Assembly (NCBI GenBank): GCA_035604615.1
Contig: DATNID010000068.1
Span: forward strand, 1 to 64,000
DNA length: 64,000 nt
From: DATJLY01 sp035604615
GTDB lineage: Bacteria; Pseudomonadota; Alphaproteobacteria; ATCC43930; CGMCC-115725
Reading direction: 5' to 3'
Numbering within the stretch: the first letter of the stretch is position 1; each line of letters opens with the position of its first letter. The notes beneath the pieces were generated by a model. The model saw nothing but the letters and a program-made list of their open reading frames with translations. It searched no databases and was not told the origin of the DNA. The position numbers and the translations under genes are program-made. Positions 34,335 to 43,149 of the stretch are shown here, one piece after another.

Positions 34335-34453
34335 GCGCGGCGGGTCAACAGCGGACGTTCACCCTGAGACACCGCCGTCCTGCCGAAGCGCTGGATCGGC
34401 GCGCGCAGCCGCTCCATACTCGCGCCCGCGCCCGCACCGGTCGGAGGCTCGCG

Positions 34454-35497
34454 ATGTTCTTGCGCAACAGTTGGTACGTCGCCGCGTGGGACCACGAGGT
34501 CACGCGGATGGAGATGCTGCGGCGCATCCTGCTCGACGAGCCGGTGGTGTTCTACCGCACCGAAGACGGACGCCCGGTGGCGCTGGCCGACCGGTGCTGC
34601 CATCGCCATGCGCCCTTGTCGCGCGGCAAGCTCAAGGGCGACGCGGTCGAGTGCCCCTATCACGGCTTCACCTACGATCCGAGCGGCGCCTGCATCTCCG
34701 TTCCGGGCCAGTCGACCGTGCCGCCGGGCGCGCGCGTCAGGAGCTATCCGGTGGTCGAGCGCTATCGTTGGATCTGGATCTGGATGGGCGATCCGGCGCT
34801 CGCCGATCCCGCCGCGATCGAGGATTTCCACTGGATGGACGATCCGGCATGGCGTGCCGCCGGCGAGCGCATGGAGCTCGAGGCGAACTATGTGCTCCTC
34901 GTCGAGAACCTGCTCGACCTGTCGCATCTCTCCTATGTGCATCCGACGACGCTCGGCACCGACAAGGTGGCGCAGACGCCGATGAAGGCCGAGCGCCTCA
35001 ACCGCGGCGTGCGGGTGACGCGCTGGGTGATGGACAGCCCGCCGCCGCCCTTCTTCCAGCGCGCCGGCGGCTTCGCCCCGGACCAGCCTGTCGACCGCTG
35101 GCAGATCATCGACTGGACGCCGCCCGCCTTCGTGCGGCTCGATGTCGGCTGCGCCGTCGCCGGCACCGGCGCGCGCGAGGGCGACCGCTCGCGCGGCATC
35201 ACCATGCGCAACCTCAACGCGATCACGCCGGAGACCGCGCGCAAGACCCATTATTTCTGGGCCCAGGCGCACGACTTCAAGATCGACCAGAAATGGATGA
35301 CGGACCTGGTGGTCGCCAATGTCCACACCGCGTTCCTCGAGGACCTCGCCATCATCGGCGCGCAGCAGGCCAACGTCGATCTCGCGCCCGACGCGCCGCG
35401 CATCGACATGAACCACGATTCCGGCGGCATCGCCGCGCGCCGCATGCTCGAGGCGATGATCGCGGACGAGGCGCGCGGCCGGGCGGCGGCGCAATAG
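34454..35497 (+). CDS. Rieske non-heme iron oxygenase, vanillate O-demethylase (VanA)-like
   Basis: A 347-residue oxygenase alpha subunit. The Rieske motif is C48-C-H50...C67-PY-H70, and the mononuclear iron site lies in ENLLDLSHLSYVH (about 154-166), with a further Asp later. Length and sequence group it with VanA/dicamba-demethylase-type monooxygenases, which demethylate or hydroxylate aromatic acids using an FMN/[2Fe-2S] reductase. No VanB-type reductase is nearby. The ATG at 34454 is close to the Rieske domain as usual. It follows the cyclase by 119 bases and is probably transcribed separately. Confidence 0.9.
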   Translation: MFLRNSWYVAAWDHEVTRMEMLRRILLDEPVVFYRTEDGRPVALADRCCHRHAPLSRGKLKGDAVECPYHGFTYDPSGACISVPGQSTVPPGARVRSYPVVERYRWIWIWMGDPALADPAAIEDFHWMDDPAWRAAGERMELEANYVLLVENLLDLSHLSYVHPTTLGTDKVAQTPMKAERLNRGVRVTRWVMDSPPPPFFQRAGGFAPDQPVDRWQIIDWTPPAFVRLDVGCAVAGTGAREGDRSRGITMRNLNAITPETARKTHYFWAQAHDFKIDQKWMTDLVVANVHTAFLEDLAIIGAQQANVDLAPDAPRIDMNHDSGGIAARRMLEAMIADEARGRAAAQ

Positions 35498-35555
35498 CTA
35501 CCCCCACCCTTCCCCCTCAAGGGGAATTATATAGTTCGCAAACACGCCCCGCTCA

Positions 35556-35762
35556 TCAATGATGAGCCGCCGCGTCGTATAGGCGGAAGAGCGCTAGGTC
35601 TAACAGAAAAACCACCCCGCCAGCCAACACGCCCCACATCCGGCGCTGGGCCCTTCTCTCGTCTATTTGTCCAGTCGCGCGCTTCTGGCGGCTCCGGGAA
35701 AAAAGGTATGCGCCAAAACCCAGCGCGAAGATGGCCACGAGGATGATGGTGTCAGCGCTCAC
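35556..35762 (-). CDS. Small two-helix membrane protein, hypothetical
   Basis: A 68-residue predicted protein (GTG start) with hydrophobic segments IILVAIFALGFGAYLF and MWGVLAGGVVFLLDLALFRLY joined by a basic loop (SRSRQKRATGQIDERRAQRR). No family is recognised and the ribosome site is weak. The regular two-helix pattern supports a real protein, but the evidence is limited. Confidence 0.4.
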   Translation of the reverse strand: MSADTIILVAIFALGFGAYLFSRSRQKRATGQIDERRAQRRMWGVLAGGVVFLLDLALFRLYDAAAHH

Positions 35763-35954
35763 GTCTGCGAGTCCGGCAAATCTTTCGGCTTCGCCTTCGT
35801 ATCTTCCCTACCCGCATCTCAAAGCGGTCCTTGTCGTCGTCGCACCTAACCGCCGCGTCAATAATAGGAGCTTCGCGGTGCCGCATCCCATGAGGGTTTT
35901 CTCGGTGAGGTCTCATTATCGGGCTAACCGGTGCGGCGTTTAGGGGCCTTATTT

Positions 35955-36037
35955 TCCGCATACAATGCGGAGATTAACTCTTGCGCGTGAGGAGAACGAC
36001 TGGCATAATCTCCGCATAGAGCGCGGAGATTATGCCA
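35955..36037 (+). promoter_or_regulatory. Fic promoter with two inverted-repeat operators, one covering the start codon
   Basis: Operator 1 is TCCGCAT-ACA-ATGCGGA (35955-35971). Operator 2 is TGGCATAATCTCCGC-ATAGAGC-GCGGAGATTATGCCA (36001-36037), a perfect 15-bp inverted repeat. Both share the half-site TCCGC/GCGGA. A promoter TTGCGC (35981-35986), 17 bp, CATAAT (36004-36009) places the -10 box inside the left arm of operator 2. The right arm contains GGAG and the ATG at 36032. Binding, or an mRNA hairpin, would block both transcription and translation. Confidence 0.75.
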
Positions 36038-37144
36038 GTAACCTATATCCATCAACGCAAAGAGTGGCCGAAGTTTCGCTGGAGTCAGGAGCGCCTGGCT
36101 GACCGGTTGGCGGCAGTCCGCCACCGTCAGGGCCGCTTGATTGGCCGGATGGAAGGGCTTGGCTTTGCCCTACGCGCCGAGGCCGTGTTGCAAACACTGA
36201 CCGAAGAGGTGGTCAAGTCCAGCGAAATCGAGGGCGAGGTCCTCGACAAGGAGCAGGTGCGCTCGTCCATTGCCCGGCGTCTTGGTATGGACATAGGCGC
36301 CTTGACGCCTGCCGAACGCAATGTCGATGGCGTGGTCGAGATGATGCTTGACGCGACGCAGAACTTCGCCACGCCGCTCACGTCAGAACGACTGTTCGGC
36401 TGGCATGCAGCACTTTTCCCTACCGGACGCAGCGGAATGACACGCATCCAGGTCGGAGCCTGGCGCGACGACAAATCGGGACCCATGCAGATTGTCTCAG
36501 GCCCCATAGGCCGGGAGAAGGTCCATTACGAGGCACCCGTCGCCAAAAGAGTGAACCGCGAGATGCGAGCTTTCCTTGCTTGGTTCAACGCTCGGGAGAA
36601 GACGGACCCGGTATTGAAAGCCGGCATAGCGCATCTCTGGTTCGTCACCATTCACCCATTCGATGACGGCAACGGCCGTATCGCCCGAGCGATCGCCGAC
36701 ATGGCGCTCGCGCGTTCAGAGAACAGCCCGCAGCGCTTCTATAGCATGTCGGCGCAAATCCGCACCGAGCGGAAAGCTTACTACGACACCCTGGAAGCGA
36801 CCCAGAAAGGCAGTATCGATATCAACGATTGGCTCGAATGGTTTCTCGGCTGTCTCGATCGTGCCTTCGACGGAGCGGAGATCATTCTGAGTGCCGTTCT
36901 CAAGAAAGCCCGCTTCTGGGAGCTTCATTCCGGCGCGCCGCTCAACGAGCGGCAAAAGAAAATCCTCAACCGCCTGCTGGACGGTTTCGAAGGGAAGCTG
37001 ACATCAACGAAATGGGCCACGCTCTGCAAAACCTCGCAGGACACGGCGTCTCGCGACATTGACGATCTCGTGAGGCGCGGCATCTTGAGCAAAGACCCCG
37101 CGGGTGGCCGGAGCACGAGCTACTCGCTGGTCGAGGTTCGTTAG
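36032..37144 (+). CDS. Fic-family AMPylase with N-terminal DUF4172 and C-terminal winged helix
   Basis: A 370-residue Fic protein. The N-terminal DUF4172 region (about 1-80) includes the inhibitory S63-x3-E67-G68 (SSEIEG) motif, so it is an auto-inhibited class II enzyme. The catalytic loop HPFDDGNGR starts at H208, with all residues for AMP transfer from ATP. The C-terminal segment (about 310-370, TKWATLCKTSQDTASRDIDDLVRRGIL) is a winged helix-turn-helix. The gene is preceded by two inverted repeats, one spanning its start codon, so the winged helix probably represses its own gene. The local base composition is a little lower in GC than the flanks, suggesting acquisition. Confidence 0.92.
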   Translation: MPVTYIHQRKEWPKFRWSQERLADRLAAVRHRQGRLIGRMEGLGFALRAEAVLQTLTEEVVKSSEIEGEVLDKEQVRSSIARRLGMDIGALTPAERNVDGVVEMMLDATQNFATPLTSERLFGWHAALFPTGRSGMTRIQVGAWRDDKSGPMQIVSGPIGREKVHYEAPVAKRVNREMRAFLAWFNAREKTDPVLKAGIAHLWFVTIHPFDDGNGRIARAIADMALARSENSPQRFYSMSAQIRTERKAYYDTLEATQKGSIDINDWLEWFLGCLDRAFDGAEIILSAVLKKARFWELHSGAPLNERQKKILNRLLDGFEGKLTSTKWATLCKTSQDTASRDIDDLVRRGILSKDPAGGRSTSYSLVEVR

Positions 37145-37151
37145 CACGAGG

Positions 37152-37171
37152 GTCGACCGCATGCGGTCGAC
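37152..37171. repeat. Perfect 20-bp palindrome between convergent genes
   Basis: GTCGACCGCA followed by its exact reverse complement TGCGGTCGAC. It lies between the stops of the Fic gene (37144) and the amidohydrolase (37184). It could act as a bidirectional terminator hairpin, but no T-run follows on either strand. Confidence 0.6.
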
Positions 37172-37183
37172 GGGATGGGGGAG

Positions 37184-38428
37184 CTACGCGTGCCCGTTCT
37201 GCCGGGCGGCGAGGCGCTGCTTCTTGGTGTCCGAGATCATCGGCTCGAGATTGAAAAGCCGCAACGCGTTGCCGCCGAGAATATTGCGCTTGCCCTGCTC
37301 CGATAGGAATGGCAGGTCGTAGATCGTGCTGGGGAGGTCCATGTCCCAGTGCGGATAGTCGGACGAATACATGAGCTGCGTCTCGGCGTTGATCTTCTTG
37401 AAGACGATCTCCAGCTCTTCCTTGTTGTCCACCATCTCCATCGGCTGGGTCGAGAAATACATCTCGCGCATGTACTCGCTGGGCTTGCGCTTCAGGAGCG
37501 GCACCTCGGAGCTGCGCATCATGTATTCGTTGTCGAGGCGCTGCATCAGGAACATAAGCCACGCGAGCCCGCTCTCGATCCAGATCACCTTGAGCTTCGG
37601 GTAGCGCTCGGGCATGCCGTTGCACAGCCAGTTGGTGAGATGGACCATGTTGTAGAAGGTGAAGCCCAGCGCGTGGACCGCCATGAAGCGGTTGCACAGC
37701 TCCATGGTGCGGTCGCCGCCCCACATGAAGGCGCTGTGGAAGGAGAGCGGCAGCCCGCGCTCCTCGATCGCCGCATAGGTCTTGGCATAGGCGTTGTCAT
37801 GGACGCCGCGGTAATGCGGCGCGGTGATGCAGAAGCCGAGGACGCCCTTCTTGTCGCCGAAATCCTCGACCATGCGCAGGCATTCCTTGGGTTCGTTGTA
37901 CGGCAGATAGAGCATCGACTTCATGCGCGGCTCTTGCGGCAGGATCTCCTCGACCAGCCAGCGGTTGTAGGCCCGCGCCAGCGCCACCTCGACCTCGGCC
38001 CGGGGCGTCAGGCCCAGCGCCAGCATCGGCGTCGGGAAGAGGCAGGTGATGTCGACCCCCATCGCGTCCATCCAGCGCCGCGTCAGCGCAATGTCGCGCT
38101 TGGTGTCGGGGTCGACCTTGTCGTGCTTGCGCGCCTGGAGCCGCGCCACGCGGCCGGCCATCTCCTGGTAGTTGCCGCGGGGGCCGGAGATGCTGCCACG
38201 CCCCATGCCCTGGAACTGCGCATCGTTGCGCATCACCGGATCATCGATGTATTTCAGGATCTCGGAGAAGGACTCGCTCTCGTAATGGTGCGAGTCCACG
38301 TCGACCATGCAGAAATCCTCGTAGCGCCGCTTCGCCGCCTGTTCGGCGGCGTGCTTCAAAACGGTCGGCGTGTCGGCCTCGGCGAGATTGACGTCGCGAT
38401 AGCTGACATCGCCTATACGCGTATCCAT
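37184..38428 (-). CDS. Amidohydrolase 2-family metal-dependent hydrolase/decarboxylase
   Basis: A 414-residue TIM-barrel protein of the amidohydrolase 2 (ACMSD-like) family. Family motifs are the N-terminal MVDVDSHHYE, the mid-protein PLSFHSAF metal ligand, and YSSDYPHWDMDLP with the catalytic Asp near residue 350. Related enzymes decarboxylate or hydrolyse aromatic acids and ring-cleavage products (resorcylate or aminocarboxymuconate type). The first metal site is DVDSHH rather than a strict HxH, as is usual in this subgroup. It fits the surrounding catabolic gene set but stands alone here, convergent with Fic. Confidence 0.85.
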   Translation of the reverse strand: MDTRIGDVSYRDVNLAEADTPTVLKHAAEQAAKRRYEDFCMVDVDSHHYESESFSEILKYIDDPVMRNDAQFQGMGRGSISGPRGNYQEMAGRVARLQARKHDKVDPDTKRDIALTRRWMDAMGVDITCLFPTPMLALGLTPRAEVEVALARAYNRWLVEEILPQEPRMKSMLYLPYNEPKECLRMVEDFGDKKGVLGFCITAPHYRGVHDNAYAKTYAAIEERGLPLSFHSAFMWGGDRTMELCNRFMAVHALGFTFYNMVHLTNWLCNGMPERYPKLKVIWIESGLAWLMFLMQRLDNEYMMRSSEVPLLKRKPSEYMREMYFSTQPMEMVDNKEELEIVFKKINAETQLMYSSDYPHWDMDLPSTIYDLPFLSEQGKRNILGGNALRLFNLEPMISDTKKQRLAARQNGHA

Positions 38429-38614
38429 GGCGCGATCTCCTGTCCCCCGTGCTCCGGCACGTGCGACGCATTATCCGCCATCGCATCTCCCCTGTGAACA
38501 CTCCTGTCGCGGGCGAAGAAGCCTTAAAAATGCCCTAGCGTCTGTGAGCCCGGTCACATCCCCGCGCTCCCTCTCGGCCGTATGTGTTGCTGTAAGTCGT
38601 TTCGGGAGGGAATC

Positions 38615-38872
38615 ATGCCGATGTCGAACGACGAGGCCCGTCAGACGCTCACCGCGCTCGAGAAGCTCATCTGCGTCGCCGAGCTGATGGAATTGGGCGA
38701 TCCGGAGCAGCGCGCGGCGCTCCAGGCGCTGCGCGGACGGCGCGCCGCCTTGCGCCGCCTGGTCGCCTCCCGTCAGCATCTGCGGCAGCAGAAGATCGTC
38801 TGCCTCGCCGCCTGGCGCGACGCCCCGCGCGTCGGCGCCGACCGCACCGGAACCCGCCTTCAGCCGATCTGA
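38615..38872 (+). CDS. Small hypothetical protein
   Basis: An 85-residue predicted protein, helical and Leu/Ala/Arg-rich (QTLTALEKLICVAELMELGDPEQRAALQALRGRRAALRRLVAS). The ATG at 38615 has a strong GGGAGGGA ribosome site; a second ATG lies at 38621. No family is recognised. Codon use matches the genomic style. A strong hairpin follows 12 bases after the stop. Confidence 0.55.
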   Translation: MPMSNDEARQTLTALEKLICVAELMELGDPEQRAALQALRGRRAALRRLVASRQHLRQQKIVCLAAWRDAPRVGADRTGTRLQPI

Positions 38873-38884
38873 CCCGTGTTATTC

Positions 38885-38917
38885 AACCCTCTCCGCCCCA
38901 ACGGGGCGGTGAGGGTT
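38885..38917 (+). terminator. Hairpin downstream of the small gene, possible terminator
   Basis: AACCCTC-T-CCGCCCC-AAC-GGGGCGG-T-GAGGGTT forms a 14-bp GC-rich stem with one mismatch and a 3-base loop, 12 bases after the stop at 38872. Only three T residues end the stem, so it may be a weak terminator or an extragenic palindromic repeat. Confidence 0.5.
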
Positions 38918-38974
38918 TCACGTCGATAAGCCGCGATTCCACGATCATCGCATTTGCCCTAACGTGCGGCCCGG

Positions 38975-40501
38975 ATGTCGCGCGCCGCCAGTCACGAGAC
39001 GCCGTCCGTGCCCCATGCGCGCCGGCGTCTCATCACCATCGCCTGCCTGCTCGCGCAATTCATGGCCGCGGTCGAATCGACCATCGTCGGCACGGCGATG
39101 CCGACGATCGTCGGCGATCTCGGCGGCTTCCACCTCTTCAGCTGGGTGTTCGCATCCTATCTCCTCGCACAAGCGGTGAGCACGCCGGTCTATGGCCGGC
39201 TCAGCGACGTCTATGGCAGGAAGCGCCTGTTCTTCGCCGGCGCGGCGCTGTTCCTGGTGGGATCGACTGCCTGCGGCTTCGCCTGGGGCATGGTGCCGCT
39301 CATTGCCTTCCGCGCGGTCCAGGGGCTGGGCGCGGGCGCGATCCAGCCGATCGCCTGGACCATCATCGGCGACATCTACCCGCCGGCCGACCGGGCGCGG
39401 ATGCAGGGCTGGCTCAGCTCGGTGTTCGGCGTCTCGGCGCTGGTCGGGCCGTTGCTCGGCGCCTTCATCGTCGAGCATCTCAACTGGTCGCTGGTGTTCT
39501 GGGTCAACCTGCCGATCGGCATCGCCGCGGTGGTGACCCTGGCGCTGGTGCTCGACGAGCGCATCGAGGGGGCGCGGCGCAAGGTCGACTATCTGGGCGC
39601 GTTACTGCTCATGCTCGGCGTCGGCGCCATCCTGGTGGCGCTGGTGCAGAGCCGGAGCCTCGGTGCAGAGGCCATCGCCGGGCTGGTCGCCTTCGGGGCT
39701 GCGGCGCTCGCGCTGCTATGCCTGCACGAGCTGCGCGTCGCAGAGCCCATCGTGCCGTTCCGGCTGTGGCGTCATCCGCTCATCGCGATCGGCAATTTCG
39801 GCGCCTTCATCATCGGCGTGATGATGATGTGCAACGGCGGCTACCTGCCGGCCTATGTCCAAGGCGCGATGGGGCGGAGCCCGGCCGTCGCGGGATTGGT
39901 GCTGGGCTCGTCCTCGGTGGTGTGGACGGTCGGGACGATCCTGTCGGGCCGCGTCATGGTGCGCAGCTCCTATCGCGCGGCGGGAGTCACCGGGAGCCTG
40001 ATCGTTCTGGTCGGCGTGGCCGTCTCGCTGATGCTCGAGCCGTCGCGCGGGCCTGTCTGGGCGGCGTTCGGCGCCTCGCTCCTGGGCCTCGGCATGGGGT
40101 TCTGCAACACGACCTTCATCGTCTCGGTGCAGACCGCGGTCGGCTGGGGCGAGCGCGGCGCGGTCACCGGCGCCAATCTCTTCATGCGCACGATCGGTCA
40201 GGCGATGGGCGCGGCCCTTTTCGGCTATGTGCTGAGCGCCGGGGTCGCGCGCCACGTGCCCGAGGCGGGCGACGCCATCAACCGCCTGCTCCAGCCCGGG
40301 ATGCGCGCGAGCCTGGCGCCGGACTTGGCGCTCCGGCTCAGCGACGCCCTCGCCGGTGCCATGCACGAGGCCTATATCGTGCTGGGCGTCATCGCGCTGG
40401 TGGTGTTGGGCTTCACCTGTGCCATTCCCGCGCGCCTGAGCCCGACCCGCCTGTCAACCCCGCCCCAGGCCCGGCTTGCGCCGGGCCATGCCGACGATTA
40501 G
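38975..40501 (+). CDS. DHA2-family MFS multidrug efflux transporter
   Basis: A 508-residue polytopic protein with about 14 hydrophobic segments, as in the drug:H+ antiporter-2 family (EmrB/QacA). Motifs are ESTIVGTAMPTIVGDLGG in helix 1, YGRLSDVYGRKRLF (motif A), the QGLGAGAIQPIAWTIIGDIYPPADR region and LGPLLGAFIVEHLNWSLVFWVNLPIG (motif C region). It exports toxic organic compounds using the proton gradient. The class II aldolase gene begins nine bases downstream, so the two are probably co-transcribed. Confidence 0.92.
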   Translation: MSRAASHETPSVPHARRRLITIACLLAQFMAAVESTIVGTAMPTIVGDLGGFHLFSWVFASYLLAQAVSTPVYGRLSDVYGRKRLFFAGAALFLVGSTACGFAWGMVPLIAFRAVQGLGAGAIQPIAWTIIGDIYPPADRARMQGWLSSVFGVSALVGPLLGAFIVEHLNWSLVFWVNLPIGIAAVVTLALVLDERIEGARRKVDYLGALLLMLGVGAILVALVQSRSLGAEAIAGLVAFGAAALALLCLHELRVAEPIVPFRLWRHPLIAIGNFGAFIIGVMMMCNGGYLPAYVQGAMGRSPAVAGLVLGSSSVVWTVGTILSGRVMVRSSYRAAGVTGSLIVLVGVAVSLMLEPSRGPVWAAFGASLLGLGMGFCNTTFIVSVQTAVGWGERGAVTGANLFMRTIGQAMGAALFGYVLSAGVARHVPEAGDAINRLLQPGMRASLAPDLALRLSDALAGAMHEAYIVLGVIALVVLGFTCAIPARLSPTRLSTPPQARLAPGHADD

Positions 40502-40510
40502 GAGACGAAC

Positions 40511-41254
40511 ATGCCCACCCCGAGCAACGAGGATGCCGTCGAGCGCAGCTTGCGCGAGGAGGTTGCGGCCTGCACCCTGATGCTCAACGATCTCGGCATT
40601 CTCGGCTATAGCGGCCATGTCAGCGCGCGGCGCGCCGACGGGCGCTCGCTGCTGATCCAGTCGTTCGACCAGAGCCGCTCCGAACTCGGACCCGACGATC
40701 TCCTGACCTGCGATCTCGACGGCCGAACGCTGGCCGGGCCCGACGGGCTCAAGCCGCCGTCCGAGGTGTTCATCCATTGCGAGATTCTGCGCGCGCGGAG
40801 CGACGTCAATGCCGTCGCGCATTTCCATCACGACCTCGCCACCACCTTCACCCTGGTCGAGGGCGTCACGCTCGCGCCGATCAAGAACCACGCGGTGCGC
40901 TGGTCGAGCGGCATTCCCGTCCATCCCGATCCGAGCCACGTCTCCAACCCCGCGCTCGGCCGCGCCGTCGCGCGGGCGCTCGGGCCCCATCACGCGCTGC
41001 TGATCCGCGCCCACGGCCAGGTCGTCGCGGCAGAGAATGTCCGCGCGCTGCTCATCGACTGCGTCCATTTCGTCGAGAACGCGGAGGCCATGTACCGCGC
41101 CGCGTCGCTGGGCCGCGTCCTGCCGCTGACCGCCAAGGAGATCGAGGATTTCCTCGCCGACTTCGACCGCGACCGCCACGTCTACAAGCTCTGGAAATAC
41201 TATGCCGGGCGCGGCCGGGCGAGCGGGCTCCTGCCGGAAGACTGGGCGCTTTAA
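40511..41254 (+). CDS. Class II aldolase/adducin-family protein
   Basis: A 247-residue zinc-dependent class II aldolase/adducin domain protein. Zinc ligands are the His residues in AVAHFHHDLAT (about residues 98-106) and LIRAHGQVVAA (about 160). Family members cleave sugar phosphates or act on hydroxy-acids, and several decarboxylate or cleave ring-derived acids in catabolic clusters. It follows the efflux gene by nine bases. Its TAA overlaps the stop of the convergent membrane protein (41251). Substrate unknown. Confidence 0.87.
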   Translation: MPTPSNEDAVERSLREEVAACTLMLNDLGILGYSGHVSARRADGRSLLIQSFDQSRSELGPDDLLTCDLDGRTLAGPDGLKPPSEVFIHCEILRARSDVNAVAHFHHDLATTFTLVEGVTLAPIKNHAVRWSSGIPVHPDPSHVSNPALGRAVARALGPHHALLIRAHGQVVAAENVRALLIDCVHFVENAEAMYRAASLGRVLPLTAKEIEDFLADFDRDRHVYKLWKYYAGRGRASGLLPEDWAL

Positions 41255-43068
41255 TCGAGACAGAGCGGCGCGTAGGACAGCACGTGCGACCAGCGCCCCG
41301 GCGGCGCCGGCGCGTATGAGACCGTCGCGGTCTCGTGCCAGCCGCTCGCGTCGCGCTCGAGCAGGGCACCGCCGCGCTCCTTCGTGCAGGACAGGATGGC
41401 GCGGCGGAATCCCCGTGCCGCAAGCGTGTCCAGCGTGTCGGGCGCCAGCGTCTTGACGATTTCGAGATCGAGATCGGGCCGGCGCGGCGGCGCCAGGCGC
41501 AGCACGGTCCCGAGCGTCGCCGCGACGCTGCCATTGTCGCCCGGCAGGATGAGCGCCACGTGCTCGTCCGCGCCAAGGAAGGGCGCGGCCTTGGCGGCGA
41601 GGCCCCACACCCGGAGCGCAGGCGGCTCGAGGTCGAAGCGCAGGACGCGCAGGAACGCCACCGGGCTCAGCAGCATGACCGCGACCAGCAGCGCGGGCGC
41701 GAACCTTAGCCTCACCGCCAGCGGAGCGACGCGGTCGCGCGCCAGCAGCACGATCGCCGCCATCATCGCCAGCGAGAGATGCGTGCTGTAACGGAAATAG
41801 GAGTGCGCATCGCTCCCCATCGTGCCGGGGAAAAGCGCGATATAGGCCGCGATCAGAGCCGCGCTATAGAGGACGAAGGCGCCCGCGAGCAGCGCGCCCA
41901 TGAGGCCTGCGGGATCGCGCCGCCGCCGCACCGCCGCCGCCGCGATGGTGGCCGCCAACCCCGCATAGAACACCGCGTTGCGCGCGACGATCGCCAGCAT
42001 GTTGAGGAGAATGAGCCCGACCGCGCCGGGCTGCCACAGCGCGCGGGGCAGCAGCGTGATCTCGCCCTCGGGCATGTGGCCCAGCACGTACCAGCGCCAC
42101 GCGAGATAGAGCATGGCCGCCGGCAGCGACGCCACCGCGAGCGACGCGACCCCGCGCCCCGGCGCGCGGCCCTTGAGCGCGAGCACCGCCGCCGTCGCCA
42201 CCACCGCGAGCGCGAGCGCGACGGCGTCCTGCTTGATGTTCACCAGCGCGGCGAGCGCCAGCGCGAAGAGCAACAGCGGCGCGAATGCCCTCTGCCCCGC
42301 CTCGATCCGCAGCAGCGCGCGCGCCGCGAACAGCATTGCGAAAGCGAGCGCCACCGTCACCGCCGGGTCGCTGTATCCGGCAAGAAACACCCGCGGCGCG
42401 AAGCCGGGATTGAACGCGGTCGCGAGCAGCAGGCCGAGCGCGCACCCGGCCCAGGAGGGCGCATGCTCCTCGCCGCCGGCGGCGAGCCGCGCCAGCATCA
42501 GCCCTGCCGCGAGCAGCAGCGCGAAATCGACCGCGATCAGCACGTTCAGCGAAAATGAAGGCAAGGGCAGCGCGGCGATGAAGGCGGCGAGCTGGAGGTT
42601 GTAGGGCGCTGCCGGCAGGTAGGAATGCGCCGCCGCCCGGTCGAGGCCGGGAAAGCCGGCATGGTCGTAGAGATAGGCCGCATTGGGCAGGAGATTGAGG
42701 AACGTGTCGGGCTCGGCCGGACGCGCGCTCGCCAGCACCGCGAAGAACGGCAGCGCCAGCGCCGTCATGCGCGCGAGGCTAAGCCACTCCGCGCGGGCGA
42801 GGCGCAAGCGCGGCGCGAGCTGCGCGCCGAAACCCAGTGCGCAGATCAAAATGGCGGGTGCGCGCAGCGACGCGGGCGTCGCGACGCCCCACAGCGTGAG
42901 CACCAGCGAAGCCGCGCCCCAGCCCGCGATGAGCGCCGCCTCGGGCCGCGCAGCGCCGCCCGACACCAGCCGTCCCAATCCCATGAGCGCCAGCGCCGCG
43001 AACGCCGCCCCGCCCCAGCCGGCGAGATCGGCAACTGTCGGAACCAGGAGATCGAGCGGCGGGATCAT
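41251..43068 (-). CDS. Polytopic membrane protein, GT-C glycosyltransferase-like
   Basis: A 605-residue protein with about 12 hydrophobic segments followed by a soluble C-terminal domain of about 110 residues. A large first loop (ASARPAEPDTFLNLLPNAAYLYDHAGFPGLDRAA) with acidic residues resembles the first periplasmic loop of GT-C enzymes that use lipid-linked sugars. No confident family match is possible. The ATG at 43068 precedes a hydrophobic helix; longer frames are implausible. It diverges from the GT87-like gene (82-bp gap), so the pair may act on the same cell-surface glycan. Function is inference. Confidence 0.7.
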   Translation of the reverse strand: MIPPLDLLVPTVADLAGWGGAAFAALALMGLGRLVSGGAARPEAALIAGWGAASLVLTLWGVATPASLRAPAILICALGFGAQLAPRLRLARAEWLSLARMTALALPFFAVLASARPAEPDTFLNLLPNAAYLYDHAGFPGLDRAAAHSYLPAAPYNLQLAAFIAALPLPSFSLNVLIAVDFALLLAAGLMLARLAAGGEEHAPSWAGCALGLLLATAFNPGFAPRVFLAGYSDPAVTVALAFAMLFAARALLRIEAGQRAFAPLLLFALALAALVNIKQDAVALALAVVATAAVLALKGRAPGRGVASLAVASLPAAMLYLAWRWYVLGHMPEGEITLLPRALWQPGAVGLILLNMLAIVARNAVFYAGLAATIAAAAVRRRRDPAGLMGALLAGAFVLYSAALIAAYIALFPGTMGSDAHSYFRYSTHLSLAMMAAIVLLARDRVAPLAVRLRFAPALLVAVMLLSPVAFLRVLRFDLEPPALRVWGLAAKAAPFLGADEHVALILPGDNGSVAATLGTVLRLAPPRRPDLDLEIVKTLAPDTLDTLAARGFRRAILSCTKERGGALLERDASGWHETATVSYAPAPPGRWSHVLSYAPLCLD

Positions 43069-43149
43069 GACCGGCCCCGGTAGCTGTTCCCGCGCCCGGC
43101 CGCAAGGGCGCGCGCGTTGGGTGCCCTTCTCCGCTACCATGGGCGTGGC

